64,000 bases of DNA from Nitrospira sp. (GTDB lineage Bacteria > Nitrospirota > Nitrospiria > Nitrospirales > Nitrospiraceae), in contig JACOEM010000006.1 of the NCBI GenBank assembly GCA_024998565.1, forward strand, positions 186,001 to 250,000, written 5' to 3'. Position 1 is the stretch's first letter; each line of letters begins with the position of its first letter. The notes under the pieces are model-generated. The model saw nothing but the letters and a program-made list of their open reading frames with translations. It did no database searches and was not told the origin of the DNA. The position numbers and the translations under genes were made by a program. Positions 34,160 to 42,543 of this stretch are shown in pieces.

Positions 34160-35224
34160 CTAGATTGGCCGTTCGGGACGGGAAGCGCGGTGTTGAAGCG
34201 TTTCGAGAAACAGCAGGTTCAGGTCCTGGGTCATCAGGTTGACGTGGGTCTTGAGCAGTCCCAGCATCTCGCCGCGATGACGCAGCTCGTTGATTCGATA
34301 GATCCCGCCTCTGCCGAAATACAGGCCGGTCAGCCGTTGTTCTTCTTTCGAGCCCGGTTTCCCCAGACGGGTGCGCCAGGTCCCGATGATATTGTCTCGA
34401 CGGCTCCGTTTGCCGTTCGGGCGGACCGGCCCGTTCAGATACTGCCAGACCGGCTGCGGGAACTGCCGGCTGATGGTTCCGCCTTGCCACACGTCTGCCA
34501 TGAGATTCCGCCCGTGCTTGAACTCATAGGCCTGGTCGCCGCCCAACGCGGCCACGCCGAACCCCAACGCGGCCACGCTTCCGGACAGATCGATCAGGCC
34601 GGAGAGCATCTCCGACCCCAGCAGCAGGAACGTTCCCGCAAAGACACCGGAAATGGAGTCGGCCAGAATGGCCATGATGGTCCGTCCCTGCTGGATGTCG
34701 TTTCGGACTTCCTCAAGCTGCGACGCCAGATCCTCGGTCCTTGCCTTCTCGCATTCCAATTCGGCGGCGATGCTGTTGGCTTCGAAGAGCGCGAGGAGCA
34801 GGCGATCGGACAATTCCTGTCGTACCGCCAGGGAGTGTAGCAACGCGCCTTCCATTCCTCCCGCCATCTCACCTGCCAGCAATTGGGATTCCACGAGGAG
34901 GTCATGGACGCCGATGATGACGGCGATTTCCCTTGCCCGTGGTGAGAACCGTGAAGGGGTGACGGGTTCGGTGCGCGAGGATTTCGTGAGGCCGTCGATT
35001 CGATAGGTTGCGCCCGTGGCCGGCAGGGTCACGACTTGGGTCGGCGCACTGGTCGTGGGAACGCAATGGCTTTCGGTGATGTCGTCATCGTCATCGCCTG
35101 CCCGGACATGAAATCCGCCGGCGCAGCCCTGCATCAGCGTGAGCAGCAGGCAGCAAGCGAGGATGCCGGGATGGGTTCGATATGACTGAGCTGTGTCCGC
35201 CGGCACGGTAGCCATTCGCGTCAT
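34160..35224 (-). CDS. Large lipoprotein of unknown function
   Basis: 354 residues; the initial ATG has no clear ribosome site and codon 4 (ATG) is an alternative. A hydrophobic stretch leads to lipobox LMQGC. The middle part has a coiled-coil-like region (ELECEKARTEDLASQLEEV) and a hydrophobic segment (SGVFAGTFLLLGSEMLSGL) that may enter the membrane again. It then has DVWQGGTISRQFPQPVW near the end. No family was recognised. It stands alone, with a non-coding region upstream. Confidence 0.6.
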   Translation of the reverse strand: MTRMATVPADTAQSYRTHPGILACCLLLTLMQGCAGGFHVRAGDDDDDITESHCVPTTSAPTQVVTLPATGATYRIDGLTKSSRTEPVTPSRFSPRAREIAVIIGVHDLLVESQLLAGEMAGGMEGALLHSLAVRQELSDRLLLALFEANSIAAELECEKARTEDLASQLEEVRNDIQQGRTIMAILADSISGVFAGTFLLLGSEMLSGLIDLSGSVAALGFGVAALGGDQAYEFKHGRNLMADVWQGGTISRQFPQPVWQYLNGPVRPNGKRSRRDNIIGTWRTRLGKPGSKEEQRLTGLYFGRGGIYRINELRHRGEMLGLLKTHVNLMTQDLNLLFLETLQHRASRPERPI

Positions 35225-35675
35225 GAACGGTGTCTGCCGAAAGGGAGGTCAATCGGGACGCACGCATGCAATCAGCACTGCGCCTGCCTGCCCGGGACCC
35301 TCTGTGTTCCGGCAACAGGACATGAGCTCCCGCGCGGATAGGTTCTCTCCCGGCCTGAAGGACGCAGATATCCTGTCATCGACGGTACCGGAGAAAAATG
35401 AAGCGGGCATGAAGGGCGGATGAACGGTTGATGAATCCGGCACCGGACCGGACGGCGCAGATCTCGATGGCGGCAGGACCGGGCAGGGCTGAGCGATGAC
35501 GGAGCACGTCCGCAGATAAGAGCGTATGGCCTAAAATCGAGAGTGGGCGTCTCTACTCTCAGCTATACGCCACCAGCCATACGCTCTGACCCCGACGAGA
35601 TACGCCTCACGATTCACGCTTCACGGATGTCGAGCACACCGCTGGCGGACTTTTTCCGCATCAGTCATGACCCTG
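35225..35675. other. 450-base stretch without a supported gene
   Basis: It holds the family A-like remnant at 35640-35678 and beside it a motif TACGCCACCAGCCATACGC that resembles CATACGCCATCAGCCATCAG at 53701; both occur near gene ends. No open reading frame with a ribosome site was found. Confidence 0.45.
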
Positions 35676-35678
35676 TTA
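35640..35678 (-). repeat. Degenerate family A element on the stop codon of the CBS gene
   Basis: Read on the minus strand the CBS gene ends TAA-CAGGGTCATGACTGATGCGG and goes on with AAAAAGTCCGCCAGCGG. This is the start of a family A element with a 6-base change near the edge; the far end is missing or diverged. It suggests decay of an older element. Confidence 0.5.
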
Positions 35679-36530
35679 AGTGGTCGATTCCCGCTTTAAA
35701 AAGTCCGGGCGATCCCGGATGGCGACCATCTTCACCAGGTCGCGGATCGACAGGACTCCGACGACCTTCTCATGTTCCGTGACAGCCAGGTGGCGGATTC
35801 GTTTCGCGGACATCCGTTCACTGGCATCGCGGATGGTGCGATTGATGTCGATGTCGAGCAACGGCGAATTCATGAGCGCACCGACCCGTAGGGCCTGCGG
35901 ATCGAGTTGGTAGGCCAGCAGCTTGCGCACCAGGTCGCCCTCGGTGATGATGCCCACAAGCTCATCGGCTTCCATGACGAACAGCGCCCCGATGCGTTTG
36001 TCCGCCATGCGTTGCGCCGCTTCGAGGGCGGTTTCGTCGCTGCCGATGGTTTCGATGGCAGTTTTCATCAGGACACTCAACGGGCGGTAGACATTGGTGA
36101 GCGCCTGCACCGGCCCGCCGTCTGCATCGACGAAGTGCCTCACCAGGTCGCGTATAGAGATGATGCCGAGCACATCCGTGCCTTCGGTCACCACGAGGTG
36201 CCGCACGTTTTTACTTTGCATCAAATGACTGGCATCGACCATCGGACGAGTCGGCGCAATCGTGATGAGCGGACTGCTCATGATGTCCGCCATGCTGGTT
36301 CGAGAGGGCACGCGGCCCGGCGCCAGCACCTTGGCGACGAGATCGGTTTCGGTGACGATTCCCGCAATCCGGCAATCGTTGTGCGGACGATCGAAGCATT
36401 CGATCAGCACAGAACCGACGCTTCGCGTCCGCATTTGGGTGGCGACGGTCACGACGGAGGTATCCTGCGGGACCACCTCCAATTGGCGGTGCATATAGTC
36501 ACTGACGTGCTGGCCCGATACGGTCGTCAT
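35676..36530 (-). CDS. Tandem CBS protein (two Bateman modules)
   Basis: 284 residues, ATG after AAGGAGC. Four CBS motifs in two pairs: VATQMRTRSVGSVLIEC with IAGIVTETDLV, then LMQSKNVRHLVVTEGTDV with GIISIRDLV, ADKRIGALFVMEADEL with GIITEGDLV, and SERMSAKRIRHLAVTEHEKV with GVLSIRDLV. These bind adenine nucleotides; the partner is unknown. It lies in the same direction as the P-type ATPase and Usp genes, 92 bases from the ATPase, and may regulate ion transport or stress responses. Confidence 0.92.
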   Translation of the reverse strand: MTTVSGQHVSDYMHRQLEVVPQDTSVVTVATQMRTRSVGSVLIECFDRPHNDCRIAGIVTETDLVAKVLAPGRVPSRTSMADIMSSPLITIAPTRPMVDASHLMQSKNVRHLVVTEGTDVLGIISIRDLVRHFVDADGGPVQALTNVYRPLSVLMKTAIETIGSDETALEAAQRMADKRIGALFVMEADELVGIITEGDLVRKLLAYQLDPQALRVGALMNSPLLDIDINRTIRDASERMSAKRIRHLAVTEHEKVVGVLSIRDLVKMVAIRDRPDFLKRESTT

Positions 36531-36622
36531 AAAAGCTCCTTTTCTTCAACATGAATGTCGCTGGTTGGCATTGCGAACGTGCACGATTGTCTCTCATCGG
36601 TCTCAATCGATCCAGGCATACG

Positions 36623-39421
36623 TCACGTCCCACGGTCGGGTTGCAGAGAGAGTTGAGCGCCCATTCGCCCGCGGACGAATTTCTGAAGTTCGTCTGCCAG
36701 GAGCAAGCCGATGGCCCCGAGCGCCAGCGGTCCGAAGATCCAGGCCGGCAGCGAGGCGGTGCCCAAGACCAGATGTCCGACAGGGCTGTAGGTCATGACG
36801 AGCAGGATGGTCAGTTCGACGGCGACACCTCCCAGGATCAAGGGATTGCTGAACCAGCCGAGCCGGAACGCCGAGATGCGGTCGGAGCGGCAGGCAAAGA
36901 CATTTGCGACCTGTGCCGCCACGATCCCGGCGAACGTGACCGTGGTCGCTTCCTTGTATAACGAAGAATTCCAATCGAGCGGATCTCCCCAACTCCAGCC
37001 GTAGCTTGTCAGATAGAGAAAAAACCCTCCCATGGCAATGCCGGCTTCGATCAATCCCAGAAAGGCGTAGGCTCTCAGGAGCACATCTCGGCTGAGGAGT
37101 CGTTCGGTGCGGGGTCGCGGGGGATCGTCCATCACCCCGCCCTCCGGCGGTTCTGCGGCCAGGGCCAGTGCCGGGACCATGTCGGTTCCCAAATCGACGG
37201 CCAGAATTTGCGGGATCGTGAGGGCGAGCGGCATCGACGAGAGTCCGAAGCCCAGATACGGCACGATTTCCGGGACGTTGCTGGCCAACACATACGTGAC
37301 GAACTTGCGAATATTGGTATAGACGGCCCGTCCTTCTTCGATGGCATGGACAATGGTGGCAAAATTGTCGTCGAGCAGAATCATGGAAGCCGTCTCTTTG
37401 GCCACATCCGTTCCGGCAATCCCCATGGCGATGCCGATGTCGGCAGTTTTCAATGCCGGCGCGTCATTGACCCCGTCGCCCGTCACGGCGACTACTTCGC
37501 GCATTTCCTTGAGTGCCGAGACGATGCGCATTTTATGCCGGGGCGCCATGCGGGCAAAGATCGGATCCGGTTCGCCGGGAGTGGTCGGGGTGAGCAGTCG
37601 GCGCAGCTGATCGTCGCTGAATGTGTCGATGTGCGCCCCTTCGATGACCGGGACGAAATGGCCCGGCGGCGTGGCTATCGTTTCCGGAGCCAGCCCGACC
37701 CTGCGCGCGACGGCCAATGCCGTCAAGGGATGGTCGCCGGTAATCATCATGACGCGGACCCCGGCCCGCCGGCATTTTTTGATCGCGTCCGGCACTTCAC
37801 GGTGTGGCGGGTCCATCATGGCGACGAGTCCGAGAAACGTCAGTCCCTGCTCGACCGTGTCGGCCTCCAATTGCTCCACCCCGCGTTCGACTTCCCGCAT
37901 GGCCACGGCCAGCACCCGGTAGGCCTGCTGAGCAAAGGCCTGACTCTGGGCCAGCACCTTTTTGCGTCCATCGACCGTGAGTTCGGCCGGTGTCGCTGAT
38001 CCCTGCTGCCTGGTGCACAACGGCAGGACCGATTCCGGCGCGCCTTTGGTGAAGGCGAGCAGCCGACCTTCGCTCCAGTGCAGCGTCGTCATTCGTTTAC
38101 GATCGGCATCGAAGGGGATTTCGCCCATGCGCCGGAGCGGCGGGCGATGGAGGAGTCCGTGGTCCGCAGCAAAGTCCAGCAGGGCCGTCTCAGTGGGATC
38201 GCCGGTGGTGCGGCTACGCCCGTCCGGGTGCCGCGTGCGTTTGGCGTTGTTGCAATGAACGATGGCGTCGAACAGGGGACGCCATCGTTCCGATTCGGGG
38301 GCGGTAATGAGACGATTCCTGGTGAACAAACAGCCTTCTCGCGATTCGACGACGAGGTCATCCACGTAGAGCCTGTCGAGCCGCATCCGGTTTTCCGTTA
38401 ATGTCCCGGTCTTGTCGGTGCAGATCACGGTCGTGCACCCCAGTGTTTCAACGGACGCGAGGTGTTTGATGAGCGCTTTGCGCGTAGCCATGCGCTGACT
38501 GCCGATCGCGAGTGCGAGGGTGACGGTCGGCAGGAGTCCTTCGGGCACATTGGCGACGATGATGCCGATGCCGAAAATCGCGCTGGTCCAGAAGCTCAAT
38601 CCCATCCCGAGGCCGATGATGAAAAAGACCAGCCCCATCAGGAAGGAGAGTGCGGCGACGACATGCGTCACCTTCACGATCTCCTGTTGGAGCGGGCTCA
38701 ACCCGGTGTGTACCGTTGTCGTGAGATGCGCGATTTTTCCGAATTCGGTGTTGAGCCCGGTGGCAAAGACGACTCCCTGACCATGGCCGGAAAGGACCGT
38801 GGTTCCGGCGAAAGCCAGATTCGCAATGTCGAGCGGATGGCCGTCGGTGATGGGATCGGCCGACCGTCGCTGCGGTTTCGATTCGCCGGTGAGCGAGGAG
38901 TTATCGACGCGCATGCCGACGGCTTCGGTGAGTCTCGCATCGGCGGGAATCTGTTCGCCTTCTTCCAGCACGAGCACATCGCCCGGTACCAGTTCGCTGC
39001 GGGCGATCTGTTGCTGTTGCCCGTCGCGAAGGACCCAGGCTTGGGCCGGCAGCATGCTGCGTAACGCCTGAACCGCGCGTTCGGCCTTGTACTCCTGCAG
39101 AAAGGCGAAAATGGCATTGATCAGAATCACGCCGAGGATGGCCCACCCCAATGTCGCCATGCCTTCGCCGGAGTGGAGGGCGTCGGCGAGGAACGCCAGG
39201 CCGGCCGCCAGGCACAGGAGCAGCGCCAGGAAATGCGTGAATTGACGCGCAAAGCGGCTGATGAGCGGCATCCCGCGCAACGCCTGCAGACTATTCGGCC
39301 CGTACCGGAGGGTTCGTCGCCGGACGTCGTCCGACGAGAGGCCCTGCGGGGTGGTGGCGAGCGCGCGATACACCTGGCTCGGAGCCAGGCGGCAGACTTC
39401 TAGCGCAGTCAGTTCAGGCAC
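36623..39421 (-). CDS. P2-type cation-transporting ATPase
   Basis: 932 residues from a GTG that overlaps the end of the usp gene by 8 bases and has GAGG six bases upstream. It carries an N-terminal cation ATPase domain, actuator TGES at 178-181, the membrane motif ANVPEGLLPT at 290-299, the phosphorylated Asp336 in DKTGTLTENR, and the hinge TGDGVNDAPAL. The PEGLL motif points to the P2 class (Ca2+ or Na+/K+-like); the ion cannot be decided from sequence. Ten membrane helices are visible in total. It is coupled to the Usp gene upstream (overlap) and followed by the tandem CBS gene, an arrangement that links ion homeostasis with stress sensing. Confidence 0.92.
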   Translation of the reverse strand: MPELTALEVCRLAPSQVYRALATTPQGLSSDDVRRRTLRYGPNSLQALRGMPLISRFARQFTHFLALLLCLAAGLAFLADALHSGEGMATLGWAILGVILINAIFAFLQEYKAERAVQALRSMLPAQAWVLRDGQQQQIARSELVPGDVLVLEEGEQIPADARLTEAVGMRVDNSSLTGESKPQRRSADPITDGHPLDIANLAFAGTTVLSGHGQGVVFATGLNTEFGKIAHLTTTVHTGLSPLQQEIVKVTHVVAALSFLMGLVFFIIGLGMGLSFWTSAIFGIGIIVANVPEGLLPTVTLALAIGSQRMATRKALIKHLASVETLGCTTVICTDKTGTLTENRMRLDRLYVDDLVVESREGCLFTRNRLITAPESERWRPLFDAIVHCNNAKRTRHPDGRSRTTGDPTETALLDFAADHGLLHRPPLRRMGEIPFDADRKRMTTLHWSEGRLLAFTKGAPESVLPLCTRQQGSATPAELTVDGRKKVLAQSQAFAQQAYRVLAVAMREVERGVEQLEADTVEQGLTFLGLVAMMDPPHREVPDAIKKCRRAGVRVMMITGDHPLTALAVARRVGLAPETIATPPGHFVPVIEGAHIDTFSDDQLRRLLTPTTPGEPDPIFARMAPRHKMRIVSALKEMREVVAVTGDGVNDAPALKTADIGIAMGIAGTDVAKETASMILLDDNFATIVHAIEEGRAVYTNIRKFVTYVLASNVPEIVPYLGFGLSSMPLALTIPQILAVDLGTDMVPALALAAEPPEGGVMDDPPRPRTERLLSRDVLLRAYAFLGLIEAGIAMGGFFLYLTSYGWSWGDPLDWNSSLYKEATTVTFAGIVAAQVANVFACRSDRISAFRLGWFSNPLILGGVAVELTILLVMTYSPVGHLVLGTASLPAWIFGPLALGAIGLLLADELQKFVRGRMGAQLSLQPDRGT

Positions 39422-40319
39422 GCCATCCTCGTACGATGAGCACCGAACAGGGAGCATATTTCAGCAGCGTTTCCGAAACGCTGCCCAATTGAAGCCGTTC
39501 GGATCCCGTCAAGCCTCGTGAGCCTGCCACGAGCAGATCCACCTTGTTTGACGCGACCTGCTGGATGATCGTGTCGGTCACATGATCGACCTTCACCTGC
39601 GTCGTGACGGCGCAACCTTCGGCCAGGAACCGATCGCGTAACTGCTCTACGACCTGTTCGGCGGCCTGACGTTTCGGGACCGCGATCTGCTCCACCTGGT
39701 CCTTCGACAGGTACTTGGCCGCCAGTTCCGTCAGGGCCGGTTCGACGACCGACAGTACCGTGACGTGCGCGGACTCCGGAAGAAGGCGCTGGCAGAGAAA
39801 GCGACAGGCGCCTTGGGAGTGTTTCGAGGCATCCGCCGCAAAGAGCACGTGGGAGAGGGTTGTGAGCGGCCGCTTGACCACCAGTACCGGGCAGGCAGCC
39901 AAGGCGCTGACTTTACGGGACACACTGCCCAGGAGGTAATGTTCTGCGTCGCTCAGGCCGCGCGAGCCGAGGACAAGCAGATCGGTTTTTTTCTGCTTGG
40001 CCAGCTTCGTGATGGTATCGGCTACGCGGCCATGGGCGAGGATCGTGTCGATGGCCGTGCGAGGCTTCGTGGTGGCCTGCTTCAAGGCGATTTTCGCCAG
40101 ACCTTCGAAGCGCCGCAGAATCTGGTCGCCGGCCTTCGTCATGGCGGCGATGGCTTGTTTCGAGACAGCCGCGTGTTTACGGGCGGAGGATTTCAGCGAT
40201 GCGCTGTCCACGACATGAACCAACGTGACGGAGTCGGGCGGGCGGCTGGCGACCGCTTCCAGCATCTGCACGCTCCACTCGGCGAACTCCGATCCATCCA
40301 CCGCGATCATCATCTTCAT
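39414..40319 (-). CDS. Two-domain universal stress protein
   Basis: 301 residues, start at ATG preceded by GGGAG. Two UspA domains: each has the ATP-binding loop (GSRGLSDAEHYLLGSVSRKV; GSRGLTGSERLQLGSVSETL) and the N-terminal strand MIAVDGSEF or VLFAADASKH. The second domain ends in CSVLIVRGW. Its stop overlaps the ATPase start by 8 bases, showing translational coupling. Such tandem Usp proteins act as pseudo-dimers and often sit next to transporters. Confidence 0.93.
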   Translation of the reverse strand: MKMMIAVDGSEFAEWSVQMLEAVASRPPDSVTLVHVVDSASLKSSARKHAAVSKQAIAAMTKAGDQILRRFEGLAKIALKQATTKPRTAIDTILAHGRVADTITKLAKQKKTDLLVLGSRGLSDAEHYLLGSVSRKVSALAACPVLVVKRPLTTLSHVLFAADASKHSQGACRFLCQRLLPESAHVTVLSVVEPALTELAAKYLSKDQVEQIAVPKRQAAEQVVEQLRDRFLAEGCAVTTQVKVDHVTDTIIQQVASNKVDLLVAGSRGLTGSERLQLGSVSETLLKYAPCSVLIVRGWRA

Positions 40320-40582
40320 GTGTGTTTCTCCCAGGTTGCAGTACCGCTTCGGGATAGGGTTTGCATCGGGTATGCCTGAATGCGGTCTCATCATGAAGCG
40401 GTAATTGCGTGCGATGCCAGGCGGTTGGCAGGCTTGCCGGTCGGTCGTGGTGGGCCGTTGCGGCGTTTTGCAGCAGTCGGCGGGACGATATTGGGGTAAT
40501 TGGCCTCAGTGAGAGGGGAGATCCGACCCACGATGGGTGGGAGGACATGCGTCTGTGCACCTCGGCTGATCGATCGGCGTTC

Positions 40583-40597
40583 AGGCATCACGATTGC
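40583..40597 (+). promoter_or_regulatory. Sigma-54-like promoter, near-consensus
   Basis: AGGCATCACGATTGC: spacing is right (GG-N10-GC) and TTGC is exact; two positions of TGGCAC differ. It lies 29 bases before the ATG at 40626. Confidence 0.4.
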
Positions 40598-40625
40598 GTG
40601 AGAAGGCCGGAGGGAGGGATGCGCA

Positions 40626-41159
40626 ATGTTTGAGAGACGAGTCATTGCGATGATGATCGGGATGGTGGCGTTGGGTCTATGGCTGGCCTGGGTAGAGCCG
40701 GTCGCTGCGGGGGTGACGACACGTGTGGTTCCAAGCGGTGATGCGATCGAACTGGAAATCCCAACCGACGCCGGCACGCAGAAAGAAACCCTTCCCCTTT
40801 ATCAGAGCGGGAAGATCCACTATTTCAGCGCCGGCATCGGTCAGGTCGAGCGTGAAGCGGCGTACCCGCCGTTTCCCTTGAAACTCGTGTTCACAGCAGG
40901 CGGGAAGCCGTTCGTGACGGGGGTGGAGGTCGTGCTTCGTCATGGCAAGGGTGCGACGCTGCTGACGGTTCCGCGGGAGCAGGTGACGGGCCCCTGGCTC
41001 TTTATCGATCTGCCCGATGGGACGTACGAGGTGGCGGCCACGTTGGGCGGCCAGATACAACAGGTGAAAGGGATTAAAGTCCGGCGAGGACATGTCACTA
41101 CGCAACATGTTCGCTGGGCCGAAGACCGGAGTCCTGCCCTGCCTGCGCAGGCGGAGTAA
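40626..41159 (+). CDS. Periplasmic protein of unknown function
   Basis: 177 residues, ATG after GGAGGGATG. Residues 1-27 form a signal peptide cleaved near VAAG. The mature part is beta-rich: TTRVVPSGDAIELEIPT, then VTGVEVVLRHGKGATLLTV and LFIDLPDGTYEVAATLG, which resembles the carboxypeptidase-regulatory-type or transthyretin-like sandwich. No heme or Cys. It stands between the divergent Usp gene and the CBS gene at 41204. The function is unknown. Confidence 0.7.
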   Translation: MFERRVIAMMIGMVALGLWLAWVEPVAAGVTTRVVPSGDAIELEIPTDAGTQKETLPLYQSGKIHYFSAGIGQVEREAAYPPFPLKLVFTAGGKPFVTGVEVVLRHGKGATLLTVPREQVTGPWLFIDLPDGTYEVAATLGGQIQQVKGIKVRRGHVTTQHVRWAEDRSPALPAQAE

Positions 41160-41203
41160 GCGGGGGCGTTGCGGACAGCATGGGTAGACAAGGAGGGAGC
41201 GGT

Positions 41204-41677
41204 ATGGTGAAGAAGCGGAAAGCCCCGGCGAGACGACCGGCCACGGCAGGACGCAGACGCGCGGCATTCGAAGACCTCACGGTCGGCGACATTGTGAATA
41301 CGCGCGTCCAAGCCGCGCGTCTCGACATGAAAGGCGACCGCGTGGCGAAGTTGCTGCTGAAAGAGGGCAGTCACGTGCCGGTTGTGGATCAGGCGAAACA
41401 GCTCATGGGGGTCGTGAGCGAACATGATCTGTTGTCGGCGCTCGATGAGGGCCAGGCCTGGAGTGCTCAGACGGCTAAGGATCTCATGACCGACAATCCC
41501 TACTCGGTGCCGCCGGAAACCAGTCTCTCCACCCTGATACATGTTCTGACGGAGAGCGATCTCATGTCCGTGCCGGTCGTAACTGCGGAGAATCGACTCG
41601 TGGGGGTGGTGACGCGTCGTGATGTGGTGCGTGCCGCGCTCGCTCCCAGAACGAAACAACGGGCGAAAGGCCGGTAG
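41204..41677 (+). CDS. CBS-domain-pair protein with basic N-terminus
   Basis: 157 residues, start at ATG preceded by AAGGAGGGAGC. The first 25 residues are very basic (VKKRKAPARRPATAGRRR), unlike the other CBS proteins here, so nucleic-acid contact is possible. The rest is one Bateman module with VAKLLLKEGSHVPVVDQAK and LIHVLTESDLMSVPVVTAE motifs. It is 37 bases ahead of another CBS gene, in the same direction, so they may form heteromers. Confidence 0.88.
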   Translation: MVKKRKAPARRPATAGRRRAAFEDLTVGDIVNTRVQAARLDMKGDRVAKLLLKEGSHVPVVDQAKQLMGVVSEHDLLSALDEGQAWSAQTAKDLMTDNPYSVPPETSLSTLIHVLTESDLMSVPVVTAENRLVGVVTRRDVVRAALAPRTKQRAKGR

Positions 41678-41714
41678 GAATTGATCTATTGCATGTGTGG
41701 AGAGGGGGCGACCT

Positions 41715-42149
41715 ATGCGCCGTATCGACTTGCTCACTCAAGCCTGTGACCCGAAAACGTTGACGGTCGGCCAGCTCATGCAGGATGCGTTGTTTACCTG
41801 TACGGCACGGACGGACGCGCTGACGATCGGTCGGCTGATGACCAAGCAAAATTTCGGCGGCTTGCCTGTCGTGGGAGAGGATGGCTCTCTGGTCGGGCTC
41901 GTGACGGAATACGATCTCCTGCAAGCCATGATCGAAGGGCGGGATTTGCGCAAGGTGCTGGCTTCGGAAATCATGACGACGCAGCCCCTGACGGCTCAGG
42001 AGAACATGACGTTGGAGGAGGTCGCGAACCTGTTCCAGGATCGGTACGTGACGCGTCTGCCGGTGGTGCGGGGCAAGCAGCTCGTCGGCATCGTTGCCAG
42101 GCGGGACTTGTTGCACGGGTATATGAAGGCCTCGGCATATTGGTCCTAG
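41715..42149 (+). CDS. CBS-domain-pair protein
   Basis: 144 residues, ATG after GAGAGGGGGCG. It is closely similar to the CBS protein at 21717 (ACDPKTLTVGQLMQDA start, then EHNFGS/KQNFGG-type loop and VARRDLLHGYMKA end against VARRDIVFGYVKA). One Bateman module. The stop codon TAG lies inside a perfect 21-bp inverted repeat end (42145-42165). Its gene pair with 41204 suggests joint action; the target is unknown. Confidence 0.9.
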   Translation: MRRIDLLTQACDPKTLTVGQLMQDALFTCTARTDALTIGRLMTKQNFGGLPVVGEDGSLVGLVTEYDLLQAMIEGRDLRKVLASEIMTTQPLTAQENMTLEEVANLFQDRYVTRLPVVRGKQLVGIVARRDLLHGYMKASAYWS

Positions 42150-42288
42150 CCCGCATTATTCATGACGGTTCGTCGCGAAAGTGCGGAGTCGCACAGCGAG
42201 ACGAGCGGCGAGCCCGCCCGCCGACAGGCTGGTCGCAGCTGCGAATCCGCGATTGCAGCAGAAACGCTCATGAATAATGCGGGCTAGG
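42145..42288 (+). repeat. Inverted-repeat element, family B, on the CBS stop codon
   Basis: A perfect 21-bp inverted repeat (CCTAGCCCGCATTATTCATG at 42145 onward, inverse at 42268-42288) with about 102 bases between. TAG at 42147-42149 is the stop of the CBS gene. The edge TARCCCG...TTCATGA is shared with the element at 21166. It is directly joined to the next element. Confidence 0.85.
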
Positions 42289-42473
42289 AGCCTGTCCGAC
42301 ATTGACCGTTCGGCTGCGGCAAACGATCCACGATCATCTGCGTCGTTCTCGGCCCGAAAAAATCCTCAACGTATTTCAGCGAATACGCTTCCGGTTTTTC
42401 CAGGCCTGCGGCCTCGCATCTGGTCGCGCCTCCTTGGCCTCGCTACGAAGGCCATGTCGGACAGGCTCCTAGC
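42283..42473 (+). repeat. Inverted-repeat element, third family, in tandem with the previous one
   Basis: A perfect 20-bp inverted repeat: GCTAGGAGCCTGTCCGACAT at 42283-42302 and its inverse at 42454-42473. About 150 bases inside are without an open frame. It shares the CTAG edge with the element before it, so the two may have inserted one at the edge of the other. It lies in the gap between two convergent genes. Confidence 0.85.
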
Positions 42474-42543
42474 ATGATGCCGGAACAGGCTGTGACCTGA
42501 GATTGTCCTTTCCGATCCCTCCCGGAGAGCCAAACTCCTGTCC

